From positions 1 to 64,000 of the forward strand of contig JANMMZ010000043.1 of NCBI GenBank assembly GCA_031373665.1: a stretch of DNA of 64,000 bases, read 5' to 3'. The translations under genes were made by a program, and so were the position numbers. Shown here piece by piece: positions 8,623 to 16,806 of this stretch; positions within the stretch are counted from its first letter, which is position 1, and each line of letters begins with the position of its first letter. Origin of the DNA: M3007 sp031373665 (lineage in GTDB: Bacteria > Bacteroidota > Bacteroidia > Chitinophagales > Saprospiraceae). Under the pieces are notes generated by a model. That model saw only the letters and a list, made by a program, of their open reading frames with translations, made no database searches and was not told the origin of the DNA.

Positions 8623-9018
8623 ATGGGCTACTGCCTCTACGGCAATGATATAGACGACACAACTAGTCCTTTAGAGGCCGGACTGGGATGGATCACTAAA
8701 CTGAACAAATCAGAAGATTTCCCCTCCAAAGATAGGTTTAAAAAGCAAAAAGCCGATGGTGTAAAGCGCCGTCTGGTGGGTTTTGTGCTGGCTGAGAAGC
8801 GCGTACCGCGCCACGGATATGTGATTGAAAGCCCTCGTGGTGCTACCATCGGGGTGGTTACTTCGGGCACCCACTCCCCTACCCTCGATAAGCCTATCGG
8901 CACAGGTTATGTGAAAATAAAATTTGCAGAACCTGGAACCAAAATCATGGTCGTAGCCGGTGGTAAAAAATTGGAAGCAGTGGTGACGAAGGTGCCGTTT
9001 GTGGAGCCTACTACTTAA
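8623..9018 (+). CDS. gcvT: GcvT C-terminal fragment (GCV_T_C barrel domain)
   Basis: This is the 131-residue downstream half. An ATG (MGYCLYGND) lies only three bases after the TAG, so termination-reinitiation could in principle produce a separate chain. It contains the GCV_T_C domain (EAGLGWITKL, RRLVGFVL, GVVTSGTHSP). No independent promoter is apparent, so it is best seen as part of the broken gcvT. Confidence 0.75.
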   Translation: MGYCLYGNDIDDTTSPLEAGLGWITKLNKSEDFPSKDRFKKQKADGVKRRLVGFVLAEKRVPRHGYVIESPRGATIGVVTSGTHSPTLDKPIGTGYVKIKFAEPGTKIMVVAGGKKLEAVVTKVPFVEPTT

Positions 9019-9040
9019 TTTTGTGGTGGATTCCGTATCA

Positions 9041-9079
9041 AAAAAGCCCTGCACGATCTCATACCGTGCAGGGCTTTTT
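9041..9079. terminator. Bidirectional intrinsic terminator
   Basis: A perfect 15-bp inverted repeat (AAAAAGCCCTGCACG at 9041-9055 and CGTGCAGGGCTTTTT at 9065-9079) with a 9-base loop has an A-run on one side and a T-run on the other. It lies between the convergent gcvT (plus) and the T9SS cargo gene (minus) and can serve both. Confidence 0.9.
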
Positions 9080-9172
9080 GTCGCCCTGCGCGGGTCTTTT
9101 TACCCCGCACAATTGGCTGACCATGACCAAGCATTGAGGCATAGAACCCTGCTTGTCTCCCCACGTACCTAC

Positions 9173-10729
9173 TCAACGCACCACCACGATCTGCTTAGTC
9201 ATCTTGATGTGACCGCCCCTAAGTACCAGAGTGTAAGTGCCAACAGGCACAGCCCCCAATGGAATAGACATCGCCTCCGACGAAACCTGTTGAGTAACGA
9301 TCAAATTTCCCTGAAGATCAAGTAGATCCACCCTTTCAAACTGCTGTGGATCCAACCCTGTGATATGCACCATTTCAGTACTGGGATTAGGGAATACGGA
9401 CACCGCTGGGTTCTCCTTCAAGTTGGTTGCACTGATCATGATAGAGGGGAATTTGACACAGCCTGTGATGCTGTTATAACTATCTGAGATACCACCATGA
9501 GAAGAGGCTGTATAATATACTCTGTTCTCCTTGACTACTATATCTGTTGCATAGAAAACCAGATTATGTTGAAGCAATACTTCGTATTCTTGATCTCCTG
9601 TCACTTTGTTATAGGCTATTATGGTCAAATGAGACCAGGGGGAGGTGCTTTCTCCCGCACCAACAGCATAAGCATATTGAGAATCTAACCCTATTTTGTT
9701 AGCACCATCTCTTCGTTTTTCATTGGTAACATTGTATTTTTTCTGCCATAGCAAAGTACCAGTTGAAGAAAATTTACAGGTCAGCATTTCACTATCAAGG
9801 CTATCTGATTCAATGACAATACCAGTAGCATATACCTCGCCATTTTGATCTTCTATGACATCGCGGCTGCGCGAATAGGTAGTAAAGAATGGATAAACAT
9901 AATGCCAAAGCGTATCTATTTGATCAGTTATTTTGGTTACTGAATATTTATTTGCATCGTTCCCTAAAATAACCTCTCCGAGAGGGTTAACATAGAGAGG
10001 TATAAGTGGCGTGTTTATTAATTCTTTACTATATTCTTGAATTAGATTACCATCGTAATCTATTTGTACTATCTCTAAAAAATCTAAACTTTCTTGTTCT
10101 CCTCTATATGATACGATTTCGGTTTTATCTGATAATATTTTCATACCTAAGTTAAAATGCCAACCAGATAGTATATATTGCCAGATAATATCACCATTTG
10201 CCGGGTTTATACAATTCACAAATCCAAAATCATTTAGAGTAGAGTCATAACTAACGTTTTGGCCAGCTATAATCAACCGCCCCATAGTATCCATTTCAGC
10301 AAAATTAAACCTATCTTCAAAAGTACCATATTTTTTTTGCCAGGCAATATTGCCATCTGGATCATGTTTAAAAATAGTTGTACCCTGAGGGAGGAAATGA
10401 TAATTATCATTAAATTTTACAGAGGTATAGGTATTGCCGGCATCGTCTAAAGTAAAGGTGTAAAAGTGCTTTAGAAAAGGGTGAATTGAAAAGTCACTTG
10501 CCCAAATTCTCGTGCCGGTGCTATCGAATTTGAGGAGAGAAATCCCTGAAATTGATTGATTGTTACAGATCATATAAGTATTCTGAGAGGAATCGAGTTT
10601 GATCCTCGCTGGGTCAAGACCTGATTCTTCAACAAAAAAAGTATCCCTCCAGGCCTCAACAGGGAGATTTTGGGAAAAGCCAATATCAGAGAATGAAATA
10701 AAAAATAAAAATATGTAATATTTTTTCAT
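9173..10729 (-). CDS. T9SS type A sorting-domain protein, beta-propeller-like
   Basis: The 518-residue protein starts with a signal peptide (MKKYYIFLFFISFSDIGFSQ). It then has repeated segments such as LLKFDSTGTRIW, IFKHDPDGNIAWQKKYG and TCKFSSTGTLLWQKKYN, which resemble the blades of a quinoprotein or SBBP-like beta-propeller. The last ~75 residues (VFPNPSTEMVHI ... GTYTLVLRGGHIKMTKQIVV) are a type A T9SS C-terminal domain. Such proteins are exported by the type IX system and attached to the surface or released. No catalytic motif is visible and the substrate or role is unknown. Confidence 0.85.
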   Translation of the reverse strand: MKKYYIFLFFISFSDIGFSQNLPVEAWRDTFFVEESGLDPARIKLDSSQNTYMICNNQSISGISLLKFDSTGTRIWASDFSIHPFLKHFYTFTLDDAGNTYTSVKFNDNYHFLPQGTTIFKHDPDGNIAWQKKYGTFEDRFNFAEMDTMGRLIIAGQNVSYDSTLNDFGFVNCINPANGDIIWQYILSGWHFNLGMKILSDKTEIVSYRGEQESLDFLEIVQIDYDGNLIQEYSKELINTPLIPLYVNPLGEVILGNDANKYSVTKITDQIDTLWHYVYPFFTTYSRSRDVIEDQNGEVYATGIVIESDSLDSEMLTCKFSSTGTLLWQKKYNVTNEKRRDGANKIGLDSQYAYAVGAGESTSPWSHLTIIAYNKVTGDQEYEVLLQHNLVFYATDIVVKENRVYYTASSHGGISDSYNSITGCVKFPSIMISATNLKENPAVSVFPNPSTEMVHITGLDPQQFERVDLLDLQGNLIVTQQVSSEAMSIPLGAVPVGTYTLVLRGGHIKMTKQIVVVR

Positions 10730-10749
10730 GTAAATATATATTAAAATAA

Positions 10750-10976
10750 CATGAGTTCATCCCGAGTTTTTGAACCCAAATCTGGATTTCAACGCGAAAT
10801 GGTGCAGCGCACCTTAATATTTGTAGCTCATTGCCGCACCCAGGCATCAGAAGGTGCAGCGCACCGTAATATTGTATTTAATGTTCCGGTGCGCTGCACC
10901 TCCTAACATATTGACTACCAATATCTACAAATATTTCGGTGCGCTGCACCTTTTTTTAAAATTCGGGATGACCCAT
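10750..10976. repeat. Short palindrome-rich element with IS-like inverted ends (MITE-like)
   Basis: The 227-bp non-coding element begins with CATGAGTTCATCCCGAG and ends with the complement of CATGGGTCATCCCGAATTT. These inverted ends closely match the ends of the IS4-type element at 46621-48331 (CATGAGTCATCCCGAATTTT). Inside are four copies of a 13-mer, GGTGCAGCGCACC: two in one orientation (10801-10813, 10853-10865) and two inverted (10888-10900, 10938-10950), so the unit folds into nested hairpins. The outer arms extend to include an ATATTTGTAG match. It sits between panB and the downstream T9SS cargo gene. Mobilisation by an IS4-type transposase is inferred; no target duplication is evident. 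Confidence 0.6.
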
Positions 10977-10989
10977 GTTTTCTATAACT

Positions 10990-11808
10990 CTAATACTGCT
11001 CCGTCTCATTAGGAAAATCCCTAGCCTTTACGTCTTTGATATAAGACTGAGTAGCCTCACCGATGGCATCAAATAACTCCAAATATCGGCGCAAAAACCG
11101 GGGCTTGAAGTCTTTGGTGATACCAAGCATGTCATGCGTCACCAAGACCTGCCCATCGGCATCTTGACCGCCGCCGATACCGATGGTAGGGATATGTAGC
11201 ATTTCGGAAACCTCTTTGGTGAGTTTGGCTGGTATTTTCTCCAAAACCAAGGCAAAACAGCCCAAATCTTGCAGTAATTTGGCATCTTGTCGTAGTTTTT
11301 CTGCCTCTACCTCTTCTTTGGCCCTAACCGTATAAGTACCAAACTTATAGATACTTTGTGGGGTAAGCCCTAAGTGTCCCATCACTGGGATACCGGCCAT
11401 CAAAATACGTTTGATGGATTTTTCTACCTCTGCGCCACCTTCCAATTTGACGGCGTGGGCGCCCGACTCTTTCATGACGCGAATGGCACTGGAAAGGGCT
11501 ATCTCTGGGTTGGCCTGATAACTACCAAAGGGTAGATCCACCACCACCATGCATCGTTTGACGGCTCGCACCACCGATTGGGCGTGGTAAATCATCTGAT
11601 CTAAAGTAATGGGTAAAGTGGTTTCGTGACCGGCCATGACATTGGAGGCAGAATCGCCAACCAAAAGCAGGTCAATACCTGCTTCATCCAAAATACGAGC
11701 CATAGAAAAGTCGTACGCCGTGAGCATGGCGATCTTTTCTCCCTTGTTTTTCATGGCCTGTATGGTATGGGTGGTAACTTTTTTTAGTTCCTGTGTTGCT
11801 GCTGACAT
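10990..11808 (-). CDS. panB: 3-methyl-2-oxobutanoate hydroxymethyltransferase
   Basis: PanB catalyses the first committed step of pantothenate (and so CoA) synthesis: transfer of a hydroxymethyl group from methylene-tetrahydrofolate to alpha-ketoisovalerate. The 272-residue protein has the family's metal-binding and substrate motifs LTAYDFSMARILDEAGID, LLVGDSASNVMAGHETT, VVVDLPFGSYQ, VKLEGGAE, MGHLGLTPQS and TIGIGGG. Length and order match the family (about 260-275). No other pantothenate gene is adjacent. Confidence 0.96.
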   Translation of the reverse strand: MSAATQELKKVTTHTIQAMKNKGEKIAMLTAYDFSMARILDEAGIDLLLVGDSASNVMAGHETTLPITLDQMIYHAQSVVRAVKRCMVVVDLPFGSYQANPEIALSSAIRVMKESGAHAVKLEGGAEVEKSIKRILMAGIPVMGHLGLTPQSIYKFGTYTVRAKEEVEAEKLRQDAKLLQDLGCFALVLEKIPAKLTKEVSEMLHIPTIGIGGGQDADGQVLVTHDMLGITKDFKPRFLRRYLELFDAIGEATQSYIKDVKARDFPNETEQY

Positions 11809-11882
11809 AATAATGAAAGATTTAATACTCCGTTTAGGAGCAGTAAACGTACAGCAAATTCAGGAAATAGCACCATGATTTT

Positions 11883-12623
11883 TTAATTTTGAACAATCTC
11901 TGCCATCCGAACCCGATGCTTTTCAAAATGATTGGAGACTAAAGTGATAAATTGTGCCTTTTCTACTTCATATTCGGCAGAATTGGTATCGGAGGCATAG
12001 TTGGCTTTCATCCGATTTAGCATATCCACGTGCTGGTCTTCGCAAGCATCTCCTTCGGTGAGGTTATGCTCATCCAGATACGAGCGTTTGAGTTGTTCGC
12101 TCGGAACACCCAAGGCCAATTGGCATTGAATCAAGAAGTCTTGGTAAAAATGAATCACATAAGGAGCGGTATTTTCAATCAAATCGCAAATAGCCATTGC
12201 TTTCACAATGGAGGCATTCGGAATATCTGCTTGGGCTAATATGTCAAAGGATTCGGGCTGATCTATTGGTAAAGTATCATTAATCAATGACTCAAACATG
12301 ATTTTCAATTGATCACAATGCAGTACACCCGTCAGTTCAGAACCCTCAATCAAGGGTCGTTCACCTTTTTCTACCATGTAGATTTCGTATGCGATACTTT
12401 TGGATTCTGGATGCTCTGCTAAGTCGGAAAAACGCTTAAACGCTTGAAGACTTGCGTAACTGATTGGGTAAAACCCTTCTACGGCCTCCTTGATTAAGGC
12501 TTTGTGTTTGGGCGTATCCAATCGTTTGAGCGCGTCAAAAGTATTGGCATTGGAGCCGATTCGGAGTTTGTCCCAAAATGGATGGCTCATAAAATAAGGG
12601 TAAGTACTCGTATTATTTTTCAT
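11883..12623 (-). CDS. Conserved protein of unknown function
   Basis: The protein has 246 residues if translation starts at the ATG at 12623 (MKNNTSTYPYFMSHPFW). A longer frame exists only by using a TTG at 12743 inside the divergent gene, which is unlikely. It is acidic and predicted mostly helical, without signal peptide or membrane segment. A cluster of Asp, Glu and His residues (EHNLTEGDACEDQHVDML) and other scattered acidic/His positions are loosely reminiscent of heme-oxygenase-like metal enzymes, but I cannot assign it to that family. It is divergently transcribed from the GNAT/FemAB-type gene with about 80 bases between starts, and lies 75 bases upstream of panB on the same strand. 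Confidence 0.6.
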   Translation of the reverse strand: MKNNTSTYPYFMSHPFWDKLRIGSNANTFDALKRLDTPKHKALIKEAVEGFYPISYASLQAFKRFSDLAEHPESKSIAYEIYMVEKGERPLIEGSELTGVLHCDQLKIMFESLINDTLPIDQPESFDILAQADIPNASIVKAMAICDLIENTAPYVIHFYQDFLIQCQLALGVPSEQLKRSYLDEHNLTEGDACEDQHVDMLNRMKANYASDTNSAEYEVEKAQFITLVSNHFEKHRVRMAEIVQN

Positions 12624-12702
12624 AGTTGCGGGAGCGTTTAATATGTGATTAACGTTTAGTAACCAATAAAACGATTCCACACAAAAAAACGCTGCCAGTA
12701 CT

Positions 12703-13698
12703 ATGAATGCCATTGTAACTAAAGGAACTGACCTCCAGATCAAGGACTGGGATGCTTTTGTGAACCAATCCTCTCAAGGGAACATTTACCATTTACACGC
12801 TTATTTGAGTCATTTGTTGCCTAAATGGCAGGCTGTTGTAGTCATGGAAGGTACTCAAATCGTAGCGGCATTCCCCTTTGCACTCAAAACCAAAGCAACC
12901 ATACAATACGGTTTACAGCCTTATTTTTCCCAATATTTGGGTATTTTATTCTTAGATAAATCTGAAAATGCTTCAAAACGTTTAGAATTTCAAAAAAAGG
13001 CGATTCAACTCATCCATGAAAATATCCCGCCTTCTGCCAAATACTTGAGTTACAATTTTGCACCCGAATTCGATTATGAATTACCGCTTATTTGGCTGGG
13101 ATGGGATCAAAAATCACTCTTTACTTATTGGGTGGATATCCGAAAAGGGTACAATGTTTTTTTAGGAGAATGTGCCTCGCATGTGCGGCGAGAAATAAAA
13201 AAATCGGACTCCACAGGATTGGTCATAAAAATGGAAAATAACCCAGAAACAGTGATAAATATCTTAAAAACAGCCAAGCCGGAGGCTGTTCGTCAAATAT
13301 CTCCCCATTTTTTTGAGGCGCTCTGTGCCAATGCCCGCCATTATTTTGATGCCGGCAAAAGTTGCTGCCTGATTGGTTACGATGGTGATACGCCCATTGC
13401 GGGAATTATCTATTTTTTTCATGGCCGTAAAATGATCTATTACCAAGGCTCTACCTTGCCTGCTTATAAAAATGCAGGAATTATGTCAAAAATAATTGCC
13501 GAAAGTGTCAGGTTAAACGAAGGTAAGTATGATTATTTGGATTTCGATGGTAGCATGATTGAGGCGATTGAACGGTTTTTTCGCGGTTTTGGAGCCACTC
13601 CTGTTCGTTACACCAATTTCACGTTCAATCGGTTGCCAAGGCTGGTGAAATTGGGGTTGGGAGTCAAAAGTTTCTACAAGTTACAAATACGCAAATAA
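12703..13698 (+). CDS. FemAB/GNAT-fold acyltransferase-like protein
   Basis: The 331-residue protein shows the two-lobe layout of FemAB-like or Acetyltransf_6 proteins. The first half has GNIYHLHAYLSHLLPKW and PYFSQYLGILF. The second half has SHVRREIKKS, then GIIYFFHGRKMIYYQGS and a closing YDYLDFDGSM segment typical of the GNAT core in this family. Members transfer aminoacyl or acyl groups to cell-wall or polysaccharide precursors, but the substrate here is unknown. There is no signal peptide, so it is cytosolic. Its last 18 bases overlap the 3' end of the convergent gluQ-like gene. Confidence 0.75.
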   Translation: MNAIVTKGTDLQIKDWDAFVNQSSQGNIYHLHAYLSHLLPKWQAVVVMEGTQIVAAFPFALKTKATIQYGLQPYFSQYLGILFLDKSENASKRLEFQKKAIQLIHENIPPSAKYLSYNFAPEFDYELPLIWLGWDQKSLFTYWVDIRKGYNVFLGECASHVRREIKKSDSTGLVIKMENNPETVINILKTAKPEAVRQISPHFFEALCANARHYFDAGKSCCLIGYDGDTPIAGIIYFFHGRKMIYYQGSTLPAYKNAGIMSKIIAESVRLNEGKYDYLDFDGSMIEAIERFFRGFGATPVRYTNFTFNRLPRLVKLGLGVKSFYKLQIRK

Positions 13699-14490
13699 TT
13701 CCGCTTTGAGATCTTCTGCGCTCATGCCTGAGTCCCGCATTGATTTCAAAGAAGTCGCACCTGCTGACTTCGATAATTTTTTTCCTTGCGGATCTAGCAG
13801 CAGCGGATGGTGGAGAAATTTAATGTTTTCAAAGCCGGAGCCGTCCAAGAGCGATCCAATATACTGTTGTGCTATGGTGGATGGCAGCAGATCAACCCCT
13901 CTAATGATATGGGTGATACCAAAGTGAAGGTCATCGGCCAAACTGGCTATTTGATAAGCAGGAATCCCATCGCGGCGACGCACGACAAAATCGGCCAAAG
14001 GATGGTATTCGGGTGTCTTCAATCGCCAACAAACATCGGGAGTCTCTAGAGACAAGCCTTGATCCCTGAAAGTTTCAGGGTACTTACCCTGAAATGGTGC
14101 TAAATCGGTGCGCGATTTGGCGCAAGCAAATAAACGATCGCTGGCTTTAATCTGCGACAAAGTATCCAAATACAAAGGTAATCGGTGTATTTGAGACCAA
14201 TTTTGCTCAAAATCCTCGGGCGATCGCGGCCCTTCATCCCAATCAATACCTAGCCAATGCAAGGATTCAAAGATGTCTTCAAGATAGGCAGGTCTCTTTC
14301 TCTCTGAATCAAGATCATCTATGCGAAGTAAGATTTTACCCCCATTTTGTCGGGCGCACTGCCAAATCAACAAAAAATTGAGGGCATTGCCAAGGTGCAG
14401 AAAACCCGATGGTGTGGGTGCCAACCGCCATTTGCAATGATCATTAGCCTGCGTACAAAAGGCATCAAAATCAGCCTTAAACGTGCTCAC
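13681..14490 (-). CDS. gluQ: Glutamyl-queuosine tRNA(Asp) synthetase-like protein
   Basis: This is a class I glutamyl-tRNA synthetase catalytic core of 269 residues without an anticodon-binding domain, the hallmark of GluQ-RS, which attaches glutamate to queuosine in tRNA-Asp. It has RLAPTPSGFLHLGNA (HIGH motif region), LRIDDLDSERKR, VVRRRDGIPAYQIASLADD, ITHIIRGVDLL and KKLSKSAGA (KMSKS motif). The zinc-site region (LFACAKSRTDLAPFQGKYP) shows only one Cys, so the usual Cys-rich zinc knuckle seems lost. Its ATG overlaps the stop of the upstream TPR lipoprotein gene by four bases, implying translational coupling. Confidence 0.85.
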   Translation of the reverse strand: MSTFKADFDAFCTQANDHCKWRLAPTPSGFLHLGNALNFLLIWQCARQNGGKILLRIDDLDSERKRPAYLEDIFESLHWLGIDWDEGPRSPEDFEQNWSQIHRLPLYLDTLSQIKASDRLFACAKSRTDLAPFQGKYPETFRDQGLSLETPDVCWRLKTPEYHPLADFVVRRRDGIPAYQIASLADDLHFGITHIIRGVDLLPSTIAQQYIGSLLDGSGFENIKFLHHPLLLDPQGKKLSKSAGATSLKSMRDSGMSAEDLKAELFAYL

Positions 14491-15362
14491 TTCTGTTGGT
14501 TCTTTTCAAATTCTTTGATAATGTCTTCTGGCGATTTACCGAGCATTTTGAGGCTATTTTGAGCATCGTCGGCAAACTCATCTTTTGGAAAACGCTTTAG
14601 AAATTCCATATAAGCCTCCTTGGCTTTGTCCAATTTGCCGAGGTCATTTTCATAAATAAAACCTGTCATAAACAGGGCAGTGGGTGTTTTAGGATGGCCG
14701 GGCAATCGCTCGACAATAGAACTATATAGTTGAAGAGATTTAGTAGGATTATCAATCGTCTTTGCCAATCCTGCTGCCTTCATCAGTAGGGAAACAAATT
14801 TTTCGGGATTTTCCGTTTCTATAAGATCTGCATAACCTTCTGCCATCTCTAAGAATTGTTCGGCTTTGGCCTTATTGTTTACAGCAGGTGTACCCATTTC
14901 GCGATCCAATTTGATCAGAGATGAGTCAATCCATCGCTGGTGATTTCTCAAGTGATTGCGCATAGCCGTTTGGTCTTCTGGCAGAACATTAGCGGCTGTG
15001 CCACTGTGGTATTTTGCACCATTGAGTATGTTCATCAAGGTTTTAATCGCCAATTGCTTGTCTTGTTTGTCATCGGCATATTTATCAAATGCTTCGTTTA
15101 GGGTTCGTACGGCATTGAATGGATCTTCCAGTTTGAAATTCCAAATTTCGGCAGCCTTCGATAAATAGGCAAAGTTTTGATCTTTATTACTTGGATTGGC
15201 CTTGGCAGCCTCCAAATATAAATTCATCAATTTTTGTGCCGACGACTTATCATAAGTATTGGACAAAGATGTTTCCAGTTCGGCGATTTTAGCCGAATAA
15301 TTGTCTTGTTTACAAGCAGAAAACAGAAAAATAGATACTAGAATGATAAAAAACTCTTTCAT
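14487..15362 (-). CDS. TPR-containing lipoprotein
   Basis: A short signal peptide ends in FLFSAC, with Cys17 as probable lipidation site. The remaining ~275 residues are helical with TPR-like repeats, clearest near the C-terminus (PTALFMTGFIYENDLGKLDK, AKEAYMEFLKRFPKDEFADDA). This resembles YfgC/BamD-type outer-membrane-associated TPR lipoproteins, but the specific role is unknown. It is the upstream partner of gluQ (4-base overlap) and lies about 50 bases downstream of purM on the same strand, so the three may be one operon. Confidence 0.8.
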   Translation of the reverse strand: MKEFFIILVSIFLFSACKQDNYSAKIAELETSLSNTYDKSSAQKLMNLYLEAAKANPSNKDQNFAYLSKAAEIWNFKLEDPFNAVRTLNEAFDKYADDKQDKQLAIKTLMNILNGAKYHSGTAANVLPEDQTAMRNHLRNHQRWIDSSLIKLDREMGTPAVNNKAKAEQFLEMAEGYADLIETENPEKFVSLLMKAAGLAKTIDNPTKSLQLYSSIVERLPGHPKTPTALFMTGFIYENDLGKLDKAKEAYMEFLKRFPKDEFADDAQNSLKMLGKSPEDIIKEFEKNQQK

Positions 15363-15412
15363 ACAATATTTTGATTGTAAAATGGATTACAAAATAATTA
15401 AGGCTTGACAAG

Positions 15413-16585
15413 TTAATATTCAAATTTTCCATGTTGGCTTTTGATGGTGACTCGTTCACCTTGGGCTCTTTTCACCTTGCCGATAACGCGTGCTTCGATT
15501 CCATATTTCATAGCAATTGCCATTATTTCGTCAGCATAACGGGCATTAACATATATTTCCATACGGTGTCCCATATTAAACACTTGGAACATCTCTTTCC
15601 AAGGGGTATTGCTGCTTTTTTGTATCAATTGGAAGAGGGGGGGCGTTTCAAACAAATCATCCTTGATGATGTGTACGTCTTTCACAAATTTCAAGACCTT
15701 GGTCTGCCCTCCGCCTGTACAATGGATCAGGCCGTGAATTTTCTTTCGATATTTCCCAATCACTTCTTGCAAAACGGGCAGGAAAGTGCGGGTAGGCGAC
15801 AACACCAATTTGCCAATGGCAATAGGATCAATTAACCCGGGAATATGAATGGTATCAGTCATCAAGTGCTTACCAGTATAAACTACTTCTGCCGGAATAC
15901 TGGGATCAAAGGATTCGGGGTATTTTTCGGCATATACTTTTGAAAAAACATCGTGGCGAGCCCCTGTCAGGCCATTGCTACCCATACCTCCATTGTAAGT
16001 GTCTTCATAGGTGGCTTGTCCAAAAGAGGCCAAACCAATGATGACATCGCCAGAGCGTATATCGTTGACGATGACATCGCTGCGTTTCATGCGCGCGAAA
16101 GCCGTATATCCAACATCTATGGTGCGTACTATATCGCCGACATCGGCGGTTTCACCGCCTGCTAAGTGGATATTTACCCCGTGATCCTTCATTTTATCTA
16201 TAAATACAGAGGTGCCGTTGATGATTTGCTCAATCACAGCTCCCGGTATCAGGTTCTTGTTCCTACCAATGGTACTGCTCAACATGATTTGATCGGTGCA
16301 ACCCACACAAGCCATATCATCGAGATTCATCACGATGGCATCTTGGGCAATACCTGCCCACACTGATAAATCGCCAGTTTCGCGCCAATACATGTAAGCC
16401 AGACTGGTTTTTGTACCAGCGGTGTCCGCATGAAGCATGGTACAATGCTTGCTACTCCCACTTGCTAGATCTGGAAGTATTTTGCAGAATGCTAGGGGAT
16501 ACAAGCCTTTATCAAGGTGCTTTATTGCTGCATGTACCTCATTTTTGGAAGCAGAAACGCCCCTTAAATCATATTTTAATTCCAT
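15413..16585 (-). CDS. purM: Phosphoribosylformylglycinamidine cyclo-ligase (AIR synthase)
   Basis: PurM closes the imidazole ring of the purine precursor AIR using ATP. The 390-residue form matches the longer Bacteroidota version. Motifs are HADTAGTKTSLAY, NLDDMACVGCTDQIMLSSTIGRN, HLAGGETADVGD, GDVIIGLASFGQATYE and HCTGGGQTKVLKF. The protein begins MELKYDLRGVSASKNEVH. Other purine genes are not adjacent. Upstream is a repeat-rich gap before the glmU-like gene. Confidence 0.95.
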   Translation of the reverse strand: MELKYDLRGVSASKNEVHAAIKHLDKGLYPLAFCKILPDLASGSSKHCTMLHADTAGTKTSLAYMYWRETGDLSVWAGIAQDAIVMNLDDMACVGCTDQIMLSSTIGRNKNLIPGAVIEQIINGTSVFIDKMKDHGVNIHLAGGETADVGDIVRTIDVGYTAFARMKRSDVIVNDIRSGDVIIGLASFGQATYEDTYNGGMGSNGLTGARHDVFSKVYAEKYPESFDPSIPAEVVYTGKHLMTDTIHIPGLIDPIAIGKLVLSPTRTFLPVLQEVIGKYRKKIHGLIHCTGGGQTKVLKFVKDVHIIKDDLFETPPLFQLIQKSSNTPWKEMFQVFNMGHRMEIYVNARYADEIMAIAMKYGIEARVIGKVKRAQGERVTIKSQHGKFEY

Positions 16586-16806
16586 CTTATCAGTTATCAG
16601 TTATCAGTTTTTCTCGTTGTAGCGCACACTTTTTCAGTGAACAGTTTTTTTATAGTTGGCAGTAAGCCGTTGTGCAGTGGGCGTGTAAAAACTTAGTGAA
16701 TCTCAGCATCTCAGTGTTTGGGAATGTTTAGAAAAAAACCACAGTGTACTCTATGACGTAAAAAACTGATAACTGTTTTATTGTTAACTGTTAATTGTTA
16801 ACTGTT
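16586..16806. repeat. TTATCAG-type short repeats with inverted copies in a purM/glmU-like gap
   Basis: Immediately before purM, TTATCAG occurs three times in tandem (16588-16608). About 160 bases further, AACTGATAACTG (16764-16775) is the exact reverse complement of CAGTTATCAGTT. GTTAACTGTTAATTGTTAACTG follows (16783-16804), overlapping the 3' end of the glmU-like gene. The middle contains looser variants (GTGAACAGTTT, GTTGGCAGT). Function is unknown; it looks like a degenerate dispersed repeat. Confidence 0.5.

Larger units (their letters stand above)
7894..9018 (+). pseudogene. gcvT: Glycine cleavage T-protein gene interrupted by one in-frame TAG
   Basis: Read through a single TAG at 8617-8619, this region encodes a complete aminomethyltransferase of about 374 residues, the normal GcvT length. 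GcvT transfers the aminomethyl carbon from the lipoylated H-protein to tetrahydrofolate. The stop falls inside the conserved GARETLR-x-EMGYCLYGND motif, where the family normally has Leu, so a TTG to TAG change is the simplest explanation. Frame and family similarity are intact on both sides. The cause may be a recent nonsense mutation, a sequencing error or, less likely, readthrough. Neighbouring genes use TAG as a real stop (for example at 5007, 23489 and 57406), which argues against recoding. Confidence 0.85.

Noticed and set aside
12624..12743. N-terminal extension of the unknown minus-strand gene from a TTG
   Set aside because: It would overlap the divergent gene's start and promoter; the ATG at 12623 is a better start.
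15431..15835. 134-codon plus-strand open frame opposite purM
   Set aside because: It is wholly antisense to a well-conserved enzyme and has no recognisable motif.
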